The translations under genes were made by a program, and so were the position numbers. The notes beneath the pieces were generated by a model, which saw only the letters and a program-made list of their open reading frames with translations, made no database searches and was not told where the DNA came from. A DNA stretch of 64,000 nt from Lentilactobacillus farraginis DSM 18382 = JCM 14108 (GTDB lineage Bacteria > Bacillota > Bacilli > Lactobacillales > Lactobacillaceae), in NCBI RefSeq assembly GCF_000583655.1, contig NZ_BAKI01000003.1:62001-126000 (forward strand), given 5' to 3'. How positions within the stretch are numbered: position 1 is the first letter of the stretch; each line of letters starts with the position of its first letter. Below, in pieces: positions 1 through 9,983 of this stretch.

Positions 1-591
1 GCCAACTTCTTTACGGTAATCATTCTCCCGTTTTATTTGGAAGATGCCCGGAGATTAAGTGCCGGCCAAGCCGGTACGCTACTGATTATCTTCCCGGTCG
101 TAATGGTTTTTGCCGGACCGATTGGTGGCTGGTTCGCCGATCACTTTTCCCAAGCCAGAGTGGCCTCAATCGGACTGGCAATCGTTGCGATAGCCCAAGC
201 CATGTATTACTTTCTGACCCTGACCAGCCCAATTTGGGTTTACGTTGTGATCACAATCATTATGGCAATCGGAACCGGATTATTTCAGTCGCCCAACAGC
301 GATATTGTCATGTCTGTCGTTCCCAAAGACCAATTGGGCAGTGCCGGCAGTTTGAACGCTCTGGCTCGAAACATCGGTATGATTTCCGGAACTGCCCTAT
401 CGACCAGCGCATTATTTATCGGGATGAGTCTTAAAGCCGGTTTTCGCGTCACTAATTACTTACCCAGCCAACCGGAAACCTTTATTTTCGGCATGCATCT
501 GGCGTTTGCAATCTCGTTATTGATTATAGTGGGTGCCTTCATCCTGTCCGTTCTTCAAGGGCGAAATGTAAAGGCATCCGATTTAAAATAA
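1..591 (+). CDS. MFS drug exporter, EmrB/QacA type (3' part)
   Basis: C-terminal part of a major facilitator superfamily exporter; the frame is open from base 1, so the start lies outside the window. It has several long hydrophobic segments, a GGWFADHFS loop typical of MFS proteins, and an SPNSDIVMSVVP stretch resembling the second half of DHA2 (14-helix) exporters. The protein would sit in the cell membrane and export small molecules using the proton gradient; the substrate cannot be told. The frame ends with TAA and a strong hairpin follows about 80 bases later. Family is well supported; specific function is inference. Confidence 0.85.
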   Translation, partial: ANFFTVIILPFYLEDARRLSAGQAGTLLIIFPVVMVFAGPIGGWFADHFSQARVASIGLAIVAIAQAMYYFLTLTSPIWVYVVITIIMAIGTGLFQSPNSDIVMSVVPKDQLGSAGSLNALARNIGMISGTALSTSALFIGMSLKAGFRVTNYLPSQPETFIFGMHLAFAISLLIIVGAFILSVLQGRNVKASDLK

Positions 592-669
592 TTATTCAAA
601 AATAAAGCGTGGACCAAAAGTCGGTTACTCCCAGCGCACCTTTCCATTCGGGAATAATCGTGATTAATC

Positions 670-714
670 AAAACGGGGCCGGACAAAATTACTTTTGTCT
701 CGGTCCCGTTTTTC
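670..714. terminator. Bidirectional terminator between MFS gene and ATPase
   Basis: GC-rich hairpin with arms around ACGGGGCCGGACAAAA and its complement, then TTTTT on the plus strand; an A run on the left serves the minus strand. It separates two convergent genes. The stem core with ACAAAATTACTTTTGT recurs at 18780, 40940 and, truncated, near 57985. Confidence 0.8.
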
Positions 715-725
715 TCGTATACAGA

Positions 726-3449
726 TTAACGTATTTTAGTTACCTGGCCAGCCCGTTTTCGGTACTGAATCCGAAGCAGTTTGATAATTTCCGTTACAAT
801 CAACACGACAAAGCCGCAGATTGCCGGAACCACCCAACCATAGTAAAAGCTAATGGTAGCTGTGTGGAAAATTTCCTGCATAAACGGTACGTAAACCAAA
901 AATGCCTGCAGTGCCAGTAAAATCACAATAATCCCAAACGCCATCTTATTCTCAAAAAAGTGTTTGGAGATAATTGGATATGAATTTCGAATGTTGAACA
1001 GATAGAAGATCTTACCGAAGATAATAATATTAACCGCCATGGTACTGCCAAGAACTGGATTTAATATATTGGCATCAACAAACCTGTCAAACGTAAAGAT
1101 CCCCAATGATGAAATTAAAATGGAAACGTAGACAATTTCAAGCGTGTCCATTTTACCTAAAATGCCCTTTTTGACATCCCGTGGTCCTCGAATCATAATT
1201 GATTCTTCAGCCGGTTCAAAGATAAAGGCAAATTGAATTGTCAACGCCGAAACCGTATTAATCCAAAGCAACTGGGTTGGAAATAAAGGCAACTCCTGTC
1301 CCATCATCATGCTGATCAAAACAACCAAACCTTCTGCAAAACTGGTTGGCAGCAAGAAGCGAATTGTTTTTTGAATATTGTCAAAAACATGTCGACCTTC
1401 CGCTACCGCATCCACAATCGTGGTAAAGCTGTCTTTTACCAGTACCATATCTGCGGATTCCTTAGCAACATCGGTTCCCTTAATTCCCATCGCAATCCCG
1501 ATATTGGCCTGCTTCAAAGCCGGCGCGTCGTTGACACCGTCACCGGTCATCGCAACAATCTTTGAATTGGCTTGTTGGGCCCGAACAATCCGTAACTTAT
1601 CCGCTGGCGTTGTCCGAGCAAAAACGTTGTATCGACCAATTTGTTGCTTCAATTCTTCATCAGACATTTTATTAATCTCAGGTCCGGTAATCGCATGAAT
1701 GCTTTCGGCCAGATCAAGTTTTTTGGCGATGGCGGTCGCCGTATCAGGATGATCACCGGTAATCATATTAACCTTAACACCGGCCCGTCGCAAATGCTGA
1801 ATAGCTGGAATGACTTCTTCACGTGGCGGATCCATAATACCGACAATCCCACTAAGCTGAATGCCTTGTGGTATTTGATCCATCACAATTTCTTTTTCAT
1901 CGTTGGAAACGTCTTTCCATCCCAGCGCAACTACCCGCAACCCTTGATCGGTCAATTTATTCACCTGTTGATACCAACTATCGGCATCGAAGTCAGGATG
2001 GCTTTTCTTAACCATATCAAAAATCGTACCGGGCGCACCCTTAACCATCAGTTCGTTATGCTGTCGATCATCATCAATCAAGCGGGCACTATAACGGTAA
2101 GCTGAATCAAACGGCAGCGTATCCAACTCATCAACTTCCGGTGCCCGGCCCATCAACTTATGAAACAGGGTCGTTAAGGCGCCGTCGGTCGGTTCACCCG
2201 TTAAACTCCATTCGCCGTCCGTTTGAACTAATTCGGCATCGGTGGTAGTACCGGCAATTTTAACCAGTTCAATGAAGTTTTGATCTTTCTGCCAATTAAC
2301 TTTTTGACCATCAAGCAAAACCTCTCCTGAAACGCCGTTATCGTTATCAACAAACCCGGTACCGCTTACCCGATAATGATGATCGTGCGTAATAACATCG
2401 GTTACCGTCATCTCATTCTTAGTCAGCGTCCCGGTTTTATCGGTATCAACAATATCGACAGCTCCCAAGGTTTCAACGGCCGGCAGTGTTTTAACAATCG
2501 CCCCACGCTTGGTCATCACCTGGACACCCCGGGCCAAAACAACCGACGTTGAAGCCGGCAGCCCCTCCGGAATCGATCCAACCACCATCGTAATAATCGC
2601 GATGATTAAGACCGGCAGACTGTATATCTTCGTGTATAGGCCCAGTAAAAATAACAAGACGGCAATCACCACGATAAAGACAGACAGATTGACACCCAGT
2701 TTGTTTAGATTCTTCATCAACGGGGTTACCTGAGCCTTCACGTTGGAGACACTCTGCTGGATACTACCGATTTCGGTATTCGAACCAGTTCCAACAACGA
2801 TCCCCATTCCCGAACCTTGTGTAACCGCGGTAGATGCATAGGCCATATTCGACCGTTCCGCCAGGGGAACCGTGTTGGCCTTGATGGGATCCTCGGTCTT
2901 TTCAACGGAATTGCTCTCTCCGGTCAGTGTTGATTCCTGAATCCGCAGATTATCAGCCGAAATCAACCGCATATCCGCTGGCACTGCATCCCCGGCTTCC
3001 AAATTAACCAAATCGCCAACCACCAACTCTCGAGCCGGTACTTCAACCTTCTGGTCATCACGAATAACGTAATTTTGACTTACCAATAACTCCTTAATCT
3101 TAGTTAAGGCATTATCCGCCTGAATCTCTTGAAAAAAGCCGATAAACGCATTGGCAATAATCACGATTCCGATAACAGCTGAATCAGAATAATGATGCAG
3201 CAAAAGTGTAATTACAGCCGCGGCAATCAGTATATAAATAATACTGTTATTAAACTGGGCAATGAACTTAATTAATTTACTTTGTTTTTTAACCGTCAAT
3301 TCATTGTAGCCATCCCGCTTCAACCGCTTCTGCACTTCTTGTTCAGTCAAACCACTTTCCGAATCAGTTCGGTATTTTTCAACCAATTCTGCTGTGGCAT
3401 CCTGCCACAACCTCTGTTCGGGAGGTGCCTCGGTAATTTTTTGTTCCAT
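726..3449 (-). CDS. Cation-transporting P-type ATPase (Ca2+-ATPase-like, type II)
   Basis: About 907 residues, normal for type II P-type ATPases. Visible motifs in order: an N-terminal cation ATPase domain, TGES of the actuator domain, PEGLP in the fourth transmembrane helix, the phosphorylation site DKTGTLT, the nucleotide-domain KGAPG, and MTGDGVNDAPAL of the P domain; hydrophobic helices follow to the C-terminus. PEGLP fits Ca2+ or related cation pumps in the cell membrane. ATG at 3449 is preferred to a TTG four codons upstream, because the AGAGAGG site lies directly against that TTG. It is monocistronic between two terminators. The ion is inferred. Confidence 0.88.
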   Translation of the reverse strand: MEQKITEAPPEQRLWQDATAELVEKYRTDSESGLTEQEVQKRLKRDGYNELTVKKQSKLIKFIAQFNNSIIYILIAAAVITLLLHHYSDSAVIGIVIIANAFIGFFQEIQADNALTKIKELLVSQNYVIRDDQKVEVPARELVVGDLVNLEAGDAVPADMRLISADNLRIQESTLTGESNSVEKTEDPIKANTVPLAERSNMAYASTAVTQGSGMGIVVGTGSNTEIGSIQQSVSNVKAQVTPLMKNLNKLGVNLSVFIVVIAVLLFLLGLYTKIYSLPVLIIAIITMVVGSIPEGLPASTSVVLARGVQVMTKRGAIVKTLPAVETLGAVDIVDTDKTGTLTKNEMTVTDVITHDHHYRVSGTGFVDNDNGVSGEVLLDGQKVNWQKDQNFIELVKIAGTTTDAELVQTDGEWSLTGEPTDGALTTLFHKLMGRAPEVDELDTLPFDSAYRYSARLIDDDRQHNELMVKGAPGTIFDMVKKSHPDFDADSWYQQVNKLTDQGLRVVALGWKDVSNDEKEIVMDQIPQGIQLSGIVGIMDPPREEVIPAIQHLRRAGVKVNMITGDHPDTATAIAKKLDLAESIHAITGPEINKMSDEELKQQIGRYNVFARTTPADKLRIVRAQQANSKIVAMTGDGVNDAPALKQANIGIAMGIKGTDVAKESADMVLVKDSFTTIVDAVAEGRHVFDNIQKTIRFLLPTSFAEGLVVLISMMMGQELPLFPTQLLWINTVSALTIQFAFIFEPAEESIMIRGPRDVKKGILGKMDTLEIVYVSILISSLGIFTFDRFVDANILNPVLGSTMAVNIIIFGKIFYLFNIRNSYPIISKHFFENKMAFGIIVILLALQAFLVYVPFMQEIFHTATISFYYGWVVPAICGFVVLIVTEIIKLLRIQYRKRAGQVTKIR

Positions 3450-3604
3450 TCGATGTATCAACCTCTCTTGATAAAATTAGAGTTGCCTTAAAAATATTTG
3501 GATTTACTCTTAAAAATATTATATGATATTTAACGGCCTGCCTACAAGTAGGACCTCTCCCAATAATGATCGCACTGAATTTTCATGGTTAAAACTGCTG
3601 CAAA

Positions 3605-3642
3605 TGTCAAAAAAAGGACAAAAACATTTGTCCTTTTTGACA
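3605..3642 (-). terminator. Terminator of the lysine operon (after asd)
   Basis: Inverted repeat GTCAAAAA-AGGACAAA with ATTTGTCCTTTTTGAC just downstream of the asd stop; on the minus strand it ends in a U run. It closes the leftward lysine operon. Confidence 0.75.
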
Positions 3643-3668
3643 CGCTATTAATATCACTTGCAGTTGTC

Positions 3669-4751
3669 TTAGTCACCCAAGTAAGGATTATCAGGTACCC
3701 TTACAAGATCATCATCAACCAGTCGCTCGGCAATTTGAACCGTATTCCAGGCAGCTCCCTTTAGTAAGTTATCGGAAACAACCCACATATGGTAACTACC
3801 GTCATTTTCAAAATCTGGTCGAACCCGGCCAACAAAGGTTTCCCGCTTGCCTTCAGCTTCGATTGGCTGTGGGTATACTTGATGTGCCGTATCATCCTGT
3901 AAAACAACTCCCGGTGCATCGGCCAATGCCTGCTTGATTTCGTCAGTATTGGCGTTATCATCGGCAACTTCAAAATAAACCGTCTCGCCATGCGCAATTC
4001 TGATCGGTACCCGGACACAAGTGGCCGTCACTTTAATATCTTTAGCGTCCATGTCATCCAACATAATCTTTTTGGTCTCATGAATCATTTTCCATTCTTC
4101 ATGAGTATAGTAACCGTCTTGTTCGAAGACATCGATTTGTGGTAACAGGTTAAATGCCTGCTGATAATGCTTTTTATCACCCTTGGTTGGCAGAATCTTA
4201 GGATCGGTTTTTTCACCGTTTAGTACCTGTTGTGATTCTTCCATCAGTTCATTTAAAGCCGATTGGCCGGCACCGGAAACAGCCTGGTAAGTTGAAACAA
4301 TCACTTGTTTTAAGCCGTATTTCTTATAAATCGGATTTAAGCAGACCACCATCTGAATTGTTGAGCAGTTTGGATTAGAGATGATGCCCCGGTGCTGATA
4401 CAGTGCTTTTTCGTTTACTTCCGGAATTACCAATGGGACTTCCGGTTTCATTCTGAAGTAACTGGTGTTATCAACACATACTGCACCGCGCTTAACAGCT
4501 TCCGGCAGAAATTTCTTGGAAACTGAACCGCCGGCTGAAGCCAAAACCAGGTCAATACCTTCAAACGATTCAGGCTTGGTTTCTTCCACGGTTACTTCCT
4601 GATCTTTGAATTTAAGTTTTTTGCCTGCTGAACGGGCAGAAGCAAGCAGCTTTACATTCTTAACAGGAATGGTCGACTGTTCCAACTGACTGATCATTCG
4701 AGTGCCGACAGCACCGGTAGCACCTAAAATTGCAACGTTAAATTCTCTCAT
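3669..4751 (-). CDS. asd: Aspartate-semialdehyde dehydrogenase
   Basis: Converts L-aspartyl-4-phosphate to aspartate semialdehyde with NADPH, the shared step before lysine/DAP, threonine and methionine. The 360-residue protein starts with the nucleotide-binding [12 protein letters not shown] and carries the active-site cysteine in SNPNCST (near residue 128); a conserved [10 protein letters not shown] block lies in the dimerisation domain. The start ATG follows AAGGGAG at good spacing. It is the last gene of the leftward lysine operon, about 90 bases after the aminotransferase. The frame is intact. Confidence 0.95.
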   Translation of the reverse strand: MREFNVAILGATGAVGTRMISQLEQSTIPVKNVKLLASARSAGKKLKFKDQEVTVEETKPESFEGIDLVLASAGGSVSKKFLPEAVKRGAVCVDNTSYFRMKPEVPLVIPEVNEKALYQHRGIISNPNCSTIQMVVCLNPIYKKYGLKQVIVSTYQAVSGAGQSALNELMEESQQVLNGEKTDPKILPTKGDKKHYQQAFNLLPQIDVFEQDGYYTHEEWKMIHETKKIMLDDMDAKDIKVTATCVRVPIRIAHGETVYFEVADDNANTDEIKQALADAPGVVLQDDTAHQVYPQPIEAEGKRETFVGRVRPDFENDGSYHMWVVSDNLLKGAAWNTVQIAERLVDDDLVRVPDNPYLGD

Positions 4752-4844
4752 CTCAAAATACTCCCTTATTGATTGTAGAAACTCTAATTATAATATAATC
4801 ATACTTTAATCTCAGACGAAGCACAAGCGTCAATTTTAATGACG

Positions 4845-6032
4845 TTATTTTACCTTATCCAACAGATAAGCACTCATTCGATCCATTGCCAACTTAATAT
4901 CTTCATCAGATGCCGCATAAGACAACCGAATATAGTGCTCACCGCCCGGGCCAAAAGCCGATCCGGGAACAACGCCCACCTTGGCTTTTTCAGCAAGATT
5001 GGTTGCAAATTCAACCGGGGTTTCATTTATTGTATCAGGAATTTTCGCAAAGATGTAAAAAGCGCCTTGCGGCAATGCCGTTTGCATGCCCATTTCCCTT
5101 AACCGCTTGGCAATGTAATCCCGTCGCTTGTTATATTGCTCACGCATTGGCACAGCATCTTCCAAGCCGTTTGTCAAAGCTTCCAGGGCCGCATACTGGG
5201 CCGGATTGGACGGGCAGGTTACGGCAAATCCATGCATTTTGGCTGCGTTGGTAATAAAATCCTTCGGCGCCGCAAAGTACCCGATTCGATAACCGGTCAT
5301 GGCATGGGATTTTGAAACACCATTAACCACAATCGTCTGCTCCGGCAAAAGATTGGCAATCGAATGGTGGGTAACCCCATAAGTTAATTCATTATAGATT
5401 TCATCAGCCAACACAAACAGATCATGCTTTGAAATGACATCGGCCAGCGCTTTTAATTGGTCTTTCGAATACTCAACCCCGGTAGGATTGGAAGGATAGT
5501 TCAAAACGATTGCTTTGACACTGTCATCATTTTCATCCAGTACTCGCTGCAGTTTTTCAGGTGTCAAGACAAAACCGTCTTCCGACGTATCAATTGTAAT
5601 CAATTCAGCACCGGCTACCTGAACAACCGGAAAATACAGTGCAAAGGCCGGCGTCGGTACGATTACTTTATCACCCGGGTTCAGCATGGCCGTTAATGCT
5701 GAAAAAATGGCTTCGGTCGCTCCGACAGTCACCACAATTTCTGATTCCGGATCGTAATCAACACCGGTTTTAGTTTTTAAATAACTGCTAATGGCCCTTC
5801 TTAATTCGATAATGCCCTTTTGAGACGAATAATGAGATTTATTATCTTCAATACTTTTGATAGCAGCCTGTTTAACGTGCTCTGGCACGTTAAAATCAGG
5901 TTCACCAAGTGTTAACTTAACAATTCCCGGAATTGATGAGATCTTCTGGTCAAATTCCCGAATACCGGATGGTCCAACTGCTTTAACATGGCTGTTAACA
6001 ACCTCTGAAAGGCCTTTTCTTAATTCTGGCAT
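4845..6032 (-). CDS. patA: N-acetyl-LL-diaminopimelate aminotransferase (PLP class I/II)
   Basis: The 395-residue fold-type I aminotransferase has the N-terminal LTLGEPDFNVP motif, YPSNPTG, the PLP-aspartate segment LADEIYNE, and the Schiff-base lysine in GVSKSHAMTGYRIGY (near residue 236). In the acetylase branch of DAP synthesis it transaminates N-acetyl-2-amino-6-oxopimelate using glutamate. Substrate assignment rests on its position between dapB and asd and downstream of the acetyltransferase and deacetylase genes; sequence alone shows an aspartate-type aminotransferase. Start ATG with ACGGAGG, 18 bases after the dapB stop. Confidence 0.88.
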   Translation of the reverse strand: MPELRKGLSEVVNSHVKAVGPSGIREFDQKISSIPGIVKLTLGEPDFNVPEHVKQAAIKSIEDNKSHYSSQKGIIELRRAISSYLKTKTGVDYDPESEIVVTVGATEAIFSALTAMLNPGDKVIVPTPAFALYFPVVQVAGAELITIDTSEDGFVLTPEKLQRVLDENDDSVKAIVLNYPSNPTGVEYSKDQLKALADVISKHDLFVLADEIYNELTYGVTHHSIANLLPEQTIVVNGVSKSHAMTGYRIGYFAAPKDFITNAAKMHGFAVTCPSNPAQYAALEALTNGLEDAVPMREQYNKRRDYIAKRLREMGMQTALPQGAFYIFAKIPDTINETPVEFATNLAEKAKVGVVPGSAFGPGGEHYIRLSYAASDEDIKLAMDRMSAYLLDKVK

Positions 6033-6049
6033 AATATCCTCCGTCCCGA

Positions 6050-6821
6050 TTATAAAATATTTTCCAAACCAACAATTAATTCAGTCGCTTTTGCTGCAGC
6101 TGGGACGGCAAGTTTGACTCCATTCATAAACGAACCCCGGTCAAACGAATCCTGACGAATTGTCAACGCCTCGCCTTTACTGCCGAATAAAACTTGTTCA
6201 TGGGCAACGTAGCCCGGTAGTCTAACTGAGTGAATCTTAATTCCCTTATAATCACCGCCACGAACTCCTGGTAACGTCTCCTCAGATTTAGGTGCCGGCT
6301 TATCACCACGAACCTCACTGATCATTTGAGCAGTTGACAATGCCGTTCCCGAAGGGGCATCCAGCTTATCATCGTGATGCATTTCTATAATTTCAACATC
6401 CGGCAGATACTTAGCTGCTTCCTTGGCAAACTTCATTAGTAAAACAGCCGACAAGCCAAAGTTTGGCGCGATAATACCGCCAACCTGCTTTTCTTTGGCA
6501 AGTTGCTGCAGCTGTTTAATCTGATCTTCTTTCATTCCGGAAGTCCCAACTACCGGGTGAATGCCGTGTTCTATCGCAAACTTGACATTACCAAAAACCG
6601 CACTTGGCACAGTAAAGTCAATCCAAACATCGGCATCCGTTTCGATCTCATCCAGTTGACTAAACAATTTAACATTATCGTTTAGCCCCATCTTGCATAT
6701 GAGCAACATCAATGCCGGGATTATAGCCGCCAACCAGTTCAAACTCATCACTTTCATTAATCATTTGAACCGTTTTTTGACCCATTGATCCCATAAAACC
6801 AGCAACTAGAACCTTTATCAT
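6050..6821 (-). pseudogene. dapB: 4-hydroxy-tetrahydrodipicolinate reductase, frameshifted as given
   Basis: Reduces hydroxy-tetrahydrodipicolinate with NAD(P)H in the lysine/DAP pathway. The N-terminus IKVLVAGFMGSMGQ is the Rossmann loop. Further on are [13 protein letters not shown], the catalytic [14 protein letters not shown] (family EXHHxxKxDxPSGTA) and a C-terminal DRGSFMNGV. The frame breaks at four consecutive C's at 6686-6689 (GGGG on the coding strand); removing one G joins the two halves perfectly to about 256 residues. The start ATG follows AAAGGAG. A one-base homopolymer insertion in an essential cell-wall gene suggests sequence error; a real frameshift is not excluded. Confidence 0.9.
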
Positions 6822-6876
6822 AGTAAACTCCTTTGTAACTATAAAATTATTTATTGCTTTGCGCCGCACACTTTTT

Positions 6877-6996
6877 TAGGACTGCTGCACAAAGCAATGC
6901 CACGCCATATAAGGGATAAATCTTAAAAATCCAAAACCGGGATTTCTAAGATTCACGCCTTATATTCTGGGCATTAACCGCTTTGCTCCGCACACT
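6877..6996 (-). repeat. Palindromic repeat, locus I copy 1
   Basis: About 120 bp imperfect palindrome in the dapA-dapB gap. Read on the minus strand it runs from AGTGTGCGGAGCAAAGC to GCAGTCCTA. Outer arms are AATGCC/GGCATT, the variable stem is AATCTTA/TAAGATT, and the apex is AATCC/GGATT. Same family as the copies at 7001, 31188, 33367, 33487, 41598-42196 and 46768-46926. Confidence 0.85.
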
Positions 6997-7000
6997 TTTC

Positions 7001-7120
7001 TAGGACTGCTACACAAAGCAACACCACGCCGTATAAGAGATCGATTCGAAAAATCCAAAACCGGGATTCCCCGAATCGACGTCTTATACTCTGGGTGTTA
7101 ACCGCTTTGCTCCGCACACT
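7001..7120 (-). repeat. Palindromic repeat, locus I copy 2
   Basis: Second tandem unit, directly after the dapA stop codon TAG (minus strand: TAG then AGTGTGCGGA). Outer arms AACACC/GGTGTT, variable stem CGATTCG/CGAATCG. Nearly identical to the copy at 31188-31307. Confidence 0.87.
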
Positions 7121-8011
7121 CTAACTTTGCACACTCTCCAAATTGCTAATTCCCAAACGCTTTGCTAAGATTGCCTTTTCCTCGTCATTTAACGACAGGA
7201 TCGGCAGACGGCAATCGCCTACTTGATAACCTTGAGCGTTTAGCACCGCCTTTACAGGTGATGGTGATGGATAGCTGAAGAGCGCCTTGATCTTTGGGCT
7301 CAAAAAGCGCATCAAGTCACCAGCAGCTTTATAATCACCATCGTAAAGGTCATCATACATTTGACGCATTTCCCTACCGTAAATATGACTGGCAACTGAA
7401 ATGACGCCTCTGCCGCCAACTACTCTGGCGAAAAGTGCCTGGGCATCTTCACCGGTAAAGACATTAAAGTCATCATCAGTATGCTCCACGATATATTCAA
7501 AATCATCCATATCCGTACATTGCTTAACGCCGGCAATGTTAGGGTTCCTTGATAATTCAACCACCGTCTCATTGGCCATCGTAACGCCAGTTCGACCCGG
7601 GATATTATAAATAATCAATGGTACTGATGATTGTTCGGCAACTGCCGTAAAGTGGGCAATCATTCCCCGTTGATTTGGCTTGTTATAATATGGCACAACT
7701 ACCAACGCGTAATCAACGCCGGGAATTCGACTAACTTCAGCTGTCAGCTGAGCTGTTTCATAAGTATTATTACTACCCGTTCCGGCAATCACAACACCAC
7801 GCCCGTCAACAATTTTGGCAAATCTGGTATATAGCTCAATTTTTTCATCATGGCTCAATGTTGGTGTCTCACCAGTTGTCCCGCCAATTACAAATCCCTT
7901 ACTGCCGGTTTCAAGCAAATGGTTGGTCAACTTCTCAAGTGCGTCAAAGTTAATGGTCCCATCGTCACCGAACGGGGTAATAATTGCTGTCATAATATCT
8001 GCATTAATCAT
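7121..8011 (-). CDS. dapA: 4-hydroxy-tetrahydrodipicolinate synthase
   Basis: Condenses pyruvate with aspartate semialdehyde, the first committed step of lysine/DAP synthesis. The 296-residue class I aldolase shows [10 protein letters not shown] (substrate binding), the catalytic tyrosine region [21 protein letters not shown], and the Schiff-base lysine in AGVKQCTD (near residue 162). The start ATG follows GTAGGGA. The last codons (ESVQS then TAG) run into a palindromic repeat: the coding strand reads AGTGTGCAAAG before the stop and AGTGTGCGGAG after it, so the C-terminal tail may itself come from repeat-like sequence. Confidence 0.95.
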   Translation of the reverse strand: MINADIMTAIITPFGDDGTINFDALEKLTNHLLETGSKGFVIGGTTGETPTLSHDEKIELYTRFAKIVDGRGVVIAGTGSNNTYETAQLTAEVSRIPGVDYALVVVPYYNKPNQRGMIAHFTAVAEQSSVPLIIYNIPGRTGVTMANETVVELSRNPNIAGVKQCTDMDDFEYIVEHTDDDFNVFTGEDAQALFARVVGGRGVISVASHIYGREMRQMYDDLYDGDYKAAGDLMRFLSPKIKALFSYPSPSPVKAVLNAQGYQVGDCRLPILSLNDEEKAILAKRLGISNLESVQS

Positions 8012-8064
8012 AAAAATCCCTACTTTCTATATACTTAGTTTCAATATTCTGCCACTATCAATCA

Positions 8065-9219
8065 TTAATCTGCTGTCTGTCGATACTCAAGAAACCGAAC
8101 AATTGAGTTAATCCCCTTTGAAATTGATGATTCTTTTGGATTGAGCGTTGCCGAATGCAAAGCCGAATTGTCATCAACTCCCAGCCAAAACATTGTTCCC
8201 GGAATCTTTGATAACAAATACCCAAAGTCTTCACCGGTCATTGCGGGTTGGGTTTCAATAAACTGTGTCTGGGAATCCTGCTTGGCAAACGCGATAAATC
8301 GACGAGTCAATGAATCATTATTTTCAACCGGCAGGTAGCCCCCCTGGTTGAATGCGATATTAACCGTCGCACCATAGCTGGTAGCAATACCATCGGCAAC
8401 CTGCTTTAAACGATCCACAATGTGTTCAATCATTTTCTGAGTAAGTCCCCGAATCGTACCTTCGATTCGGGCTTTGCCGGCAATCACGTTTCTGATTGTC
8501 CCGGCATCCAGCCTACCAAACGTAATCACACCGCCTTCAATCGGGTTCACGCTTCTTGAAACAATTGTTTGAACCTGATTGATGAATTGAGCCGCAGCAA
8601 CCACCATGTCGTTTGCGTCCTGTGGATAGGCCGCGTGGCCGCTTTTTCCGATCAAATCTACATTTACCTCGGTGGTCCCGGCAAACAAGGTACCCATCCG
8701 ACAGCCAATCGCGCCGGCTGGTAAATTGGGATTGTCATGCAGGCCGTAAAATTCGTCCGGCCGCCATTTACCTTCAAAAACACCTTTTTCATAGGCTACT
8801 TTGCCGCCATTTTGACTTTCTTCAGCCGGCTGAAAGAAAAACACCAGATTATCTTTGGGCTGATGCTCGCTAAACCAGTTGAGAACTCCCAAGGCAACTG
8901 TCATGTGGATATCATGACCACAGGCGTGCATGATGCCGGGGTTCTTGGAGGCAAACGGCAATCCCGTCTGTTCGATAACCGGTAATGCATCAATATCAGT
9001 CCGATAACCGATGGTCCGATTGGGCGCGCTGCCAGTCACATAAACCAGCAGCGCCGTCGGTAATTCCGGAACTTCCCTGATCTCCAGGTAATCCTGCTTA
9101 AACTTTTGAATCACTGCCAATAAATATTGATGCGTTTGAACTTCCTGCATCGCCAATTCCGGATACTCATGAAGGTGGCGACGAATGTCAATCAGGTCTT
9201 GCTTTGTTAGTTGTGCCAT
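8065..9219 (-). CDS. N-acetyldiaminopimelate deacetylase (M20 family)
   Basis: Removes the acetyl group from N-acetyl-LL-DAP to give LL-DAP, completing the acetylase branch. The 384-residue M20 metallohydrolase has an N-terminal RRHLHEYPEL, RTDIDALPV, the metal ligands in MHACGHDIHM (near residue 96), FQPAEES with the catalytic glutamate, and a dimerisation domain with GKSGHAAYP. Related M20 enzymes hydrolyse other N-acyl amino acids; placement between the DAP acetyltransferase and dapA supports the DAP substrate. The start lies 4 bases after the upstream stop, so translation is probably coupled. Equivalent to B. subtilis YkuR. Confidence 0.9.
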   Translation of the reverse strand: MAQLTKQDLIDIRRHLHEYPELAMQEVQTHQYLLAVIQKFKQDYLEIREVPELPTALLVYVTGSAPNRTIGYRTDIDALPVIEQTGLPFASKNPGIMHACGHDIHMTVALGVLNWFSEHQPKDNLVFFFQPAEESQNGGKVAYEKGVFEGKWRPDEFYGLHDNPNLPAGAIGCRMGTLFAGTTEVNVDLIGKSGHAAYPQDANDMVVAAAQFINQVQTIVSRSVNPIEGGVITFGRLDAGTIRNVIAGKARIEGTIRGLTQKMIEHIVDRLKQVADGIATSYGATVNIAFNQGGYLPVENNDSLTRRFIAFAKQDSQTQFIETQPAMTGEDFGYLLSKIPGTMFWLGVDDNSALHSATLNPKESSISKGINSIVRFLEYRQTAD

Positions 9220-9223
9220 TCAA

Positions 9224-9933
9224 TCACAGCTTTCTTAAATCGTCTTCAAGTTCCGTTTTGGACTCAGTCTTTGAATCGACATCCTTGATCTTTCGAGCAG
9301 GCATGCCAGCAACCATCGTATGTGGGGCAACATCCTCCGTCACAACCGCACCGGCAGCGACGACGGCACCTTCACCCACGTGAACACCCTCGATAACAAC
9401 CGCGTTGGCGCCAATTAAAACATTGTCGTCAATTTGAACCGGTTTGGCAGATGCCGGTTCAATTACCCCGGCCAACACTGCGCCGGCACCAATATGCGAA
9501 TGCTTGCCAACAATTGCCCGGCCGCCCATCACAACGCCCATATCGATCATGCTGTCGGCACCAATTTCAGCACCGATATTAATAATGGCGCCCATCATAA
9601 TAACCGCGTTGTCACCGATTGTGACGTGATCACGAATAACAGCGCCCGGTTCAATTCGCGCATTGATGTTCTTGGCATCCAGTAATGGAACAGCTGAATT
9701 GGTCGCGTCGGATTCAATCCGGGTATCCTTGATCTGATCTTTGTTAGCTTTTAAAAACGGTTTGACGTCCTGCCAGTCGCCAAACAAAACTGCTGTATGT
9801 TTTTCAACAAACGCTTGAATTGATTTGGGGATATCAACTTTTCGCAGACCACCTTTTACATAGACTTTAACTGGGGTCTTCTTTTCGGCGTTGCGATATA
9901 TTCAATGATTTCGCGTGCACTTAATTGTTCCAT
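9224..9933 (-). pseudogene. dapH: Tetrahydrodipicolinate N-acetyltransferase, frameshifted as given
   Basis: Acetylates tetrahydrodipicolinate, the entry to the acetylase branch (also named dapD). The C-terminal two thirds form a left-handed beta-helix of hexapeptide repeats ([18 protein letters not shown], then [15 protein letters not shown] and so on), followed by [14 protein letters not shown]. The N-terminus [14 protein letters not shown] sits in another frame; one base is missing near 9890-9895 (GC before AACGCCG where GCC AAC is expected). With it restored the protein is about 236 residues, the family's usual length. The start ATG at 9933 follows GGGAG. Likely a sequence error. Confidence 0.88.
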
Positions 9934-9983
9934 TACGGTAAATTCTCCCTTATAAGTAGTAGTTTTAATTTTTGACTGTTCGA

